Part shown: positions 62,412 through 64,000 of the stretch, piece by piece
Position numbering within the stretch: the stretch's first letter is position 1
Layout: every line of letters begins with the position of its first letter
DNA from: Sepiola atlantica
Lineage: Eukaryota > Mollusca > Cephalopoda > Sepiida > Sepiolidae
NCBI GenBank assembly: GCA_963556195.1
Contig: OY744525.1
Coordinates: 22,780,218-22,844,217 of the forward strand
Direction: 5' to 3'
DNA length: 64,000 nucleotides
Made by a program: the position numbers and the translations under genes
Notes under the pieces: model-generated
Database searches by the model: none
What the model saw: the letters and a program-made list of their open reading frames with translations, nothing else
What the model was told of the DNA's origin: nothing

Positions 62412-62530
62412 ACCGGAACCGGAAGTCGTCCAGGTGACTGGTATTAAAGCTCGCTATGCAAGACACCTTTTGTAAAACAGTTTTTAGTTGAATAAAGAAG
62501 TATTATTGTGTTAGTACAATTATTAAACTA
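62412..62530 (+). other. Possible 3' LTR end of the gypsy relic
   Basis: GGTATTAAAGCTCGCTATGC, GTTGAATAAAGAAGTATTAT (AATAAA signal at about 62494) and TGTGTTAGTACA lie where a 3' LTR would be expected. No matching 5' LTR exists near 60 kb, so this cannot be confirmed. Confidence 0.3.
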
Positions 62531-63165
62531 ATTTAATCAATGATGATTATTTAATTGTAAACCATTTCAAAGTGCTTAAGTTTCATTTAAATTATTAAAT
62601 GCAAAAACTAAAGTACCATTTCTTTTTCCAATTCTGTACATCCGTATTTAAAAAGTTTTGGCGGGAATTTACATGCAAGTGTTAATTGGCAAGATGGCAG
62701 CTCGTCGATATGTCTGGGATTAAAAAAAAAAGGTATTTTCGTGACATATTTTACACTTTATGTAAATATTTTTACATATATCTGTGTGTTAATGGTTCTA
62801 TATACCAACTTTAATCAAATTTTAGTTAAAGATGCTTTTTTTTTTAATGTATTTTTGAGTTATGAACCTCGATTTCGTCACTTTTTAATGAATTTAAATG
62901 TTGAAAATTAATTGAAAATTAATCAGAGATGTAATATAATTTTCAGTATTTTGCTGATGATAATTATTGTAATATCTTTCAAATAAAACAAAAAAAAAGT
63001 AACTTTAAAATAGTTGACGTTTTCGTAAGACACAAATGCAATGGTATGGAGATGAGAAACCTGTAGGAAAACTTACACATCAGTACGTTTTGGGTTGGTT
63101 TCTTATACACTTACTATTACCTTATTATAGTGCTTGACATACCATTGAGTTTCAATATGTTTTTA
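62531..63165. other. No gene seen
   Basis: AT-rich spacer with no recognised element. Confidence 0.5.
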
Positions 63166-63167
63166 AT

Positions 63168-63320
63168 GGTATGTAGGGTTGAAACTACTATGAAAACATA
63201 TAAAAATACTATGAAAACTACTACTATGAAAGCTGTTTTTAATGATATGTAGAGTTGAAACTACTATGCAAACATAAATGTATGTAGAGTTGAAACGAGC
63301 ACGAAAACGTAATGGCATGC
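63168..63320 (+). repeat. Degenerate tandem repeat of TATGTAG(A/G)GTTGAAAC units
   Basis: GGTATGTAGGGTTGAAACTA CTATGAAAAC recurs as GATATGTAGAGTTGAAACTA CTATGCAAAC and TGTATGTAGAGTTGAAACGA GCACGAAAAC with a variable (ACTATGAAA)n part between. Confidence 0.75.
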
Positions 63321-63362
63321 CAAATTGGGGGATTTTTTTTACAATAGCTAACCGAAAAGAAA

Positions 63363-63870
63363 AGAGTGAAAATAACAAATAGGCAACAAATAAGTGTAAC
63401 CAAAGGCAATAAAAGTTACTTTTCTACTTACCTGCCTAAGTGTTTTTTTGTTCTAAAGTATTTTAAAGCGTTTTTATTTACATTTTTTTATCCTTGCATT
63501 CTGAGTTTTGTTAATCCTACGAATTGAACATATGGCGCCGGTTTATTTCTCGATGTAAAGCCGTGATAATCGCCCATAAAACGAAAATTAAACAAAAGTA
63601 AGGCTAATAGAAATTTACTGATCGGTTGAAAATTACATTTTCTACCAATTGATGACAGTTATTAGCTGTATTTTTTGTTGAGTTTTCGATGTGTGAGTTG
63701 TTAAACATACTGCATCAAGGTTTCATGCACCATCTTGAAAAAATAAGGTAACAGCCATCGTACTTTTATCGGATTATTAAACTGCAATAAAAACATTAAA
63801 ATACTTTAAAACACAAATCTTATCCAGTTAAGTAGAAATGTAGCTTTTATTTCCTATTTGTTATTTTCAC
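63363..63870. mobile_element. Foldback family K, second copy
   Basis: AGTGAAAATAACAAATAGGC AACAAATAAGTGTAACCAAA GGC and CTTACCTGCCTAAGTGTTTT at the left are mirrored by TTATCCAGTTAAGTAGAAAT GTAGC and TTATTTCCTATTTGTTATTT TCACCC at the right. Structure and spacing are as in 52802-53364. Confidence 0.8.
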
Positions 63871-63932
63871 CCTTTTTTTGTTAGCTATTGTACAAAATCT
63901 CTCAGAATTGAAACCAGCAGGAAAAGGTGGTG

Positions 63933-64000
63933 CTGATATCGATCCTGAACCAGTTTTCATGAGGTTCGACTCGGAAGCGTTCGCCTGTCCTACGCAAACG
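63933..64000 (+). mobile_element. Foldback family L, left end, cut by the window edge
   Basis: GGTGCTGATATCGATCCTGA ACCAGTTTTCATGAGGTTCG ACTCGGAAGCGTTCGCCTGT CCTACGCAAACG repeats the terminus of 52105-52663. The rest lies beyond the window. Confidence 0.85.

Overview
The window looks like intergenic or intronic DNA from a lophotrochozoan animal genome, most probably a mollusc and plausibly a cephalopod. It is very AT-rich and full of (TA)n, (CA)n and trinucleotide microsatellites. It carries broken non-LTR reverse transcriptases of CR1/jockey-like and RTE-like kinds, a decayed Ty3/gypsy element, a mariner remnant, many tRNA-headed short repeats and many long-armed inverted-repeat elements. 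The taxonomic call is inference from repeat content. I found no intact host protein-coding gene, no functional tRNA or rRNA gene and no CRISPR array. Nearly all long open frames come from simple repeats or dead transposons.

Layout. 0-6.7 kb: a restriction-like-endonuclease retroelement fragment, a purine minisatellite, a 21-23 bp minisatellite, a C2H2 tail of a retrotransposon and AT microsatellites. 7.4-12.2 kb: two copies of a U2-snRNA-headed repeat, a SINE with an inverted head, and a LINE 3' end. 13.6-18.5 kb: a cluster of 5'-truncated LINE pieces mixed with locally duplicated repeats. 18.7-28.7 kb: dispersed repeats, a mariner remnant, a degenerate 35-40 bp minisatellite, a 224-bp palindrome and an antisense LINE reverse transcriptase. 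29.1-30.7 kb: tRNA-headed SINEs around an inverted-repeat-bounded segment that holds a ubiquitin C-terminal hydrolase (UCHL3-like) pseudogene. 33.9-36.3 kb: a very young 2.38-kb element with 231-bp terminal inverted repeats that differ at only two positions by eye. It carries one broken reading frame of about 433 codons that I cannot assign to any transposase. 37-46.4 kb: RTE-like fragments, SINEs, a MITE and a 0.9-kb 27-bp minisatellite. 49.5-54.1 kb: a chain of foldback elements, some nested, one holding telomere-like TTAGGG repeats and one split by a U2-headed repeat. 54.4 kb: a 5S-rRNA-derived SINE. 56-60 kb: more LINE and SINE relics. 60.1-62.5 kb: a decayed Ty3/gypsy element whose integrase is split by a 208-bp solo LTR with a 5-bp target duplication. 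63.3-64 kb: second copies of two foldback families seen at 52-53 kb.

The features most worth following are: (1) the 33.9-36.3 kb element with its unassigned protein; (2) a recurrent hammerhead-ribozyme-like core (CUGANGA, stem, GAAA) in several unrelated-looking short repeats, often just downstream of a tRNA-like head; (3) the U2-snRNA-headed repeat family; (4) the captured UCHL3-like pseudogene; and (5) the foldback island at 50.2-54.1 kb. All similarity statements come from reading the sequence; no database search was possible.
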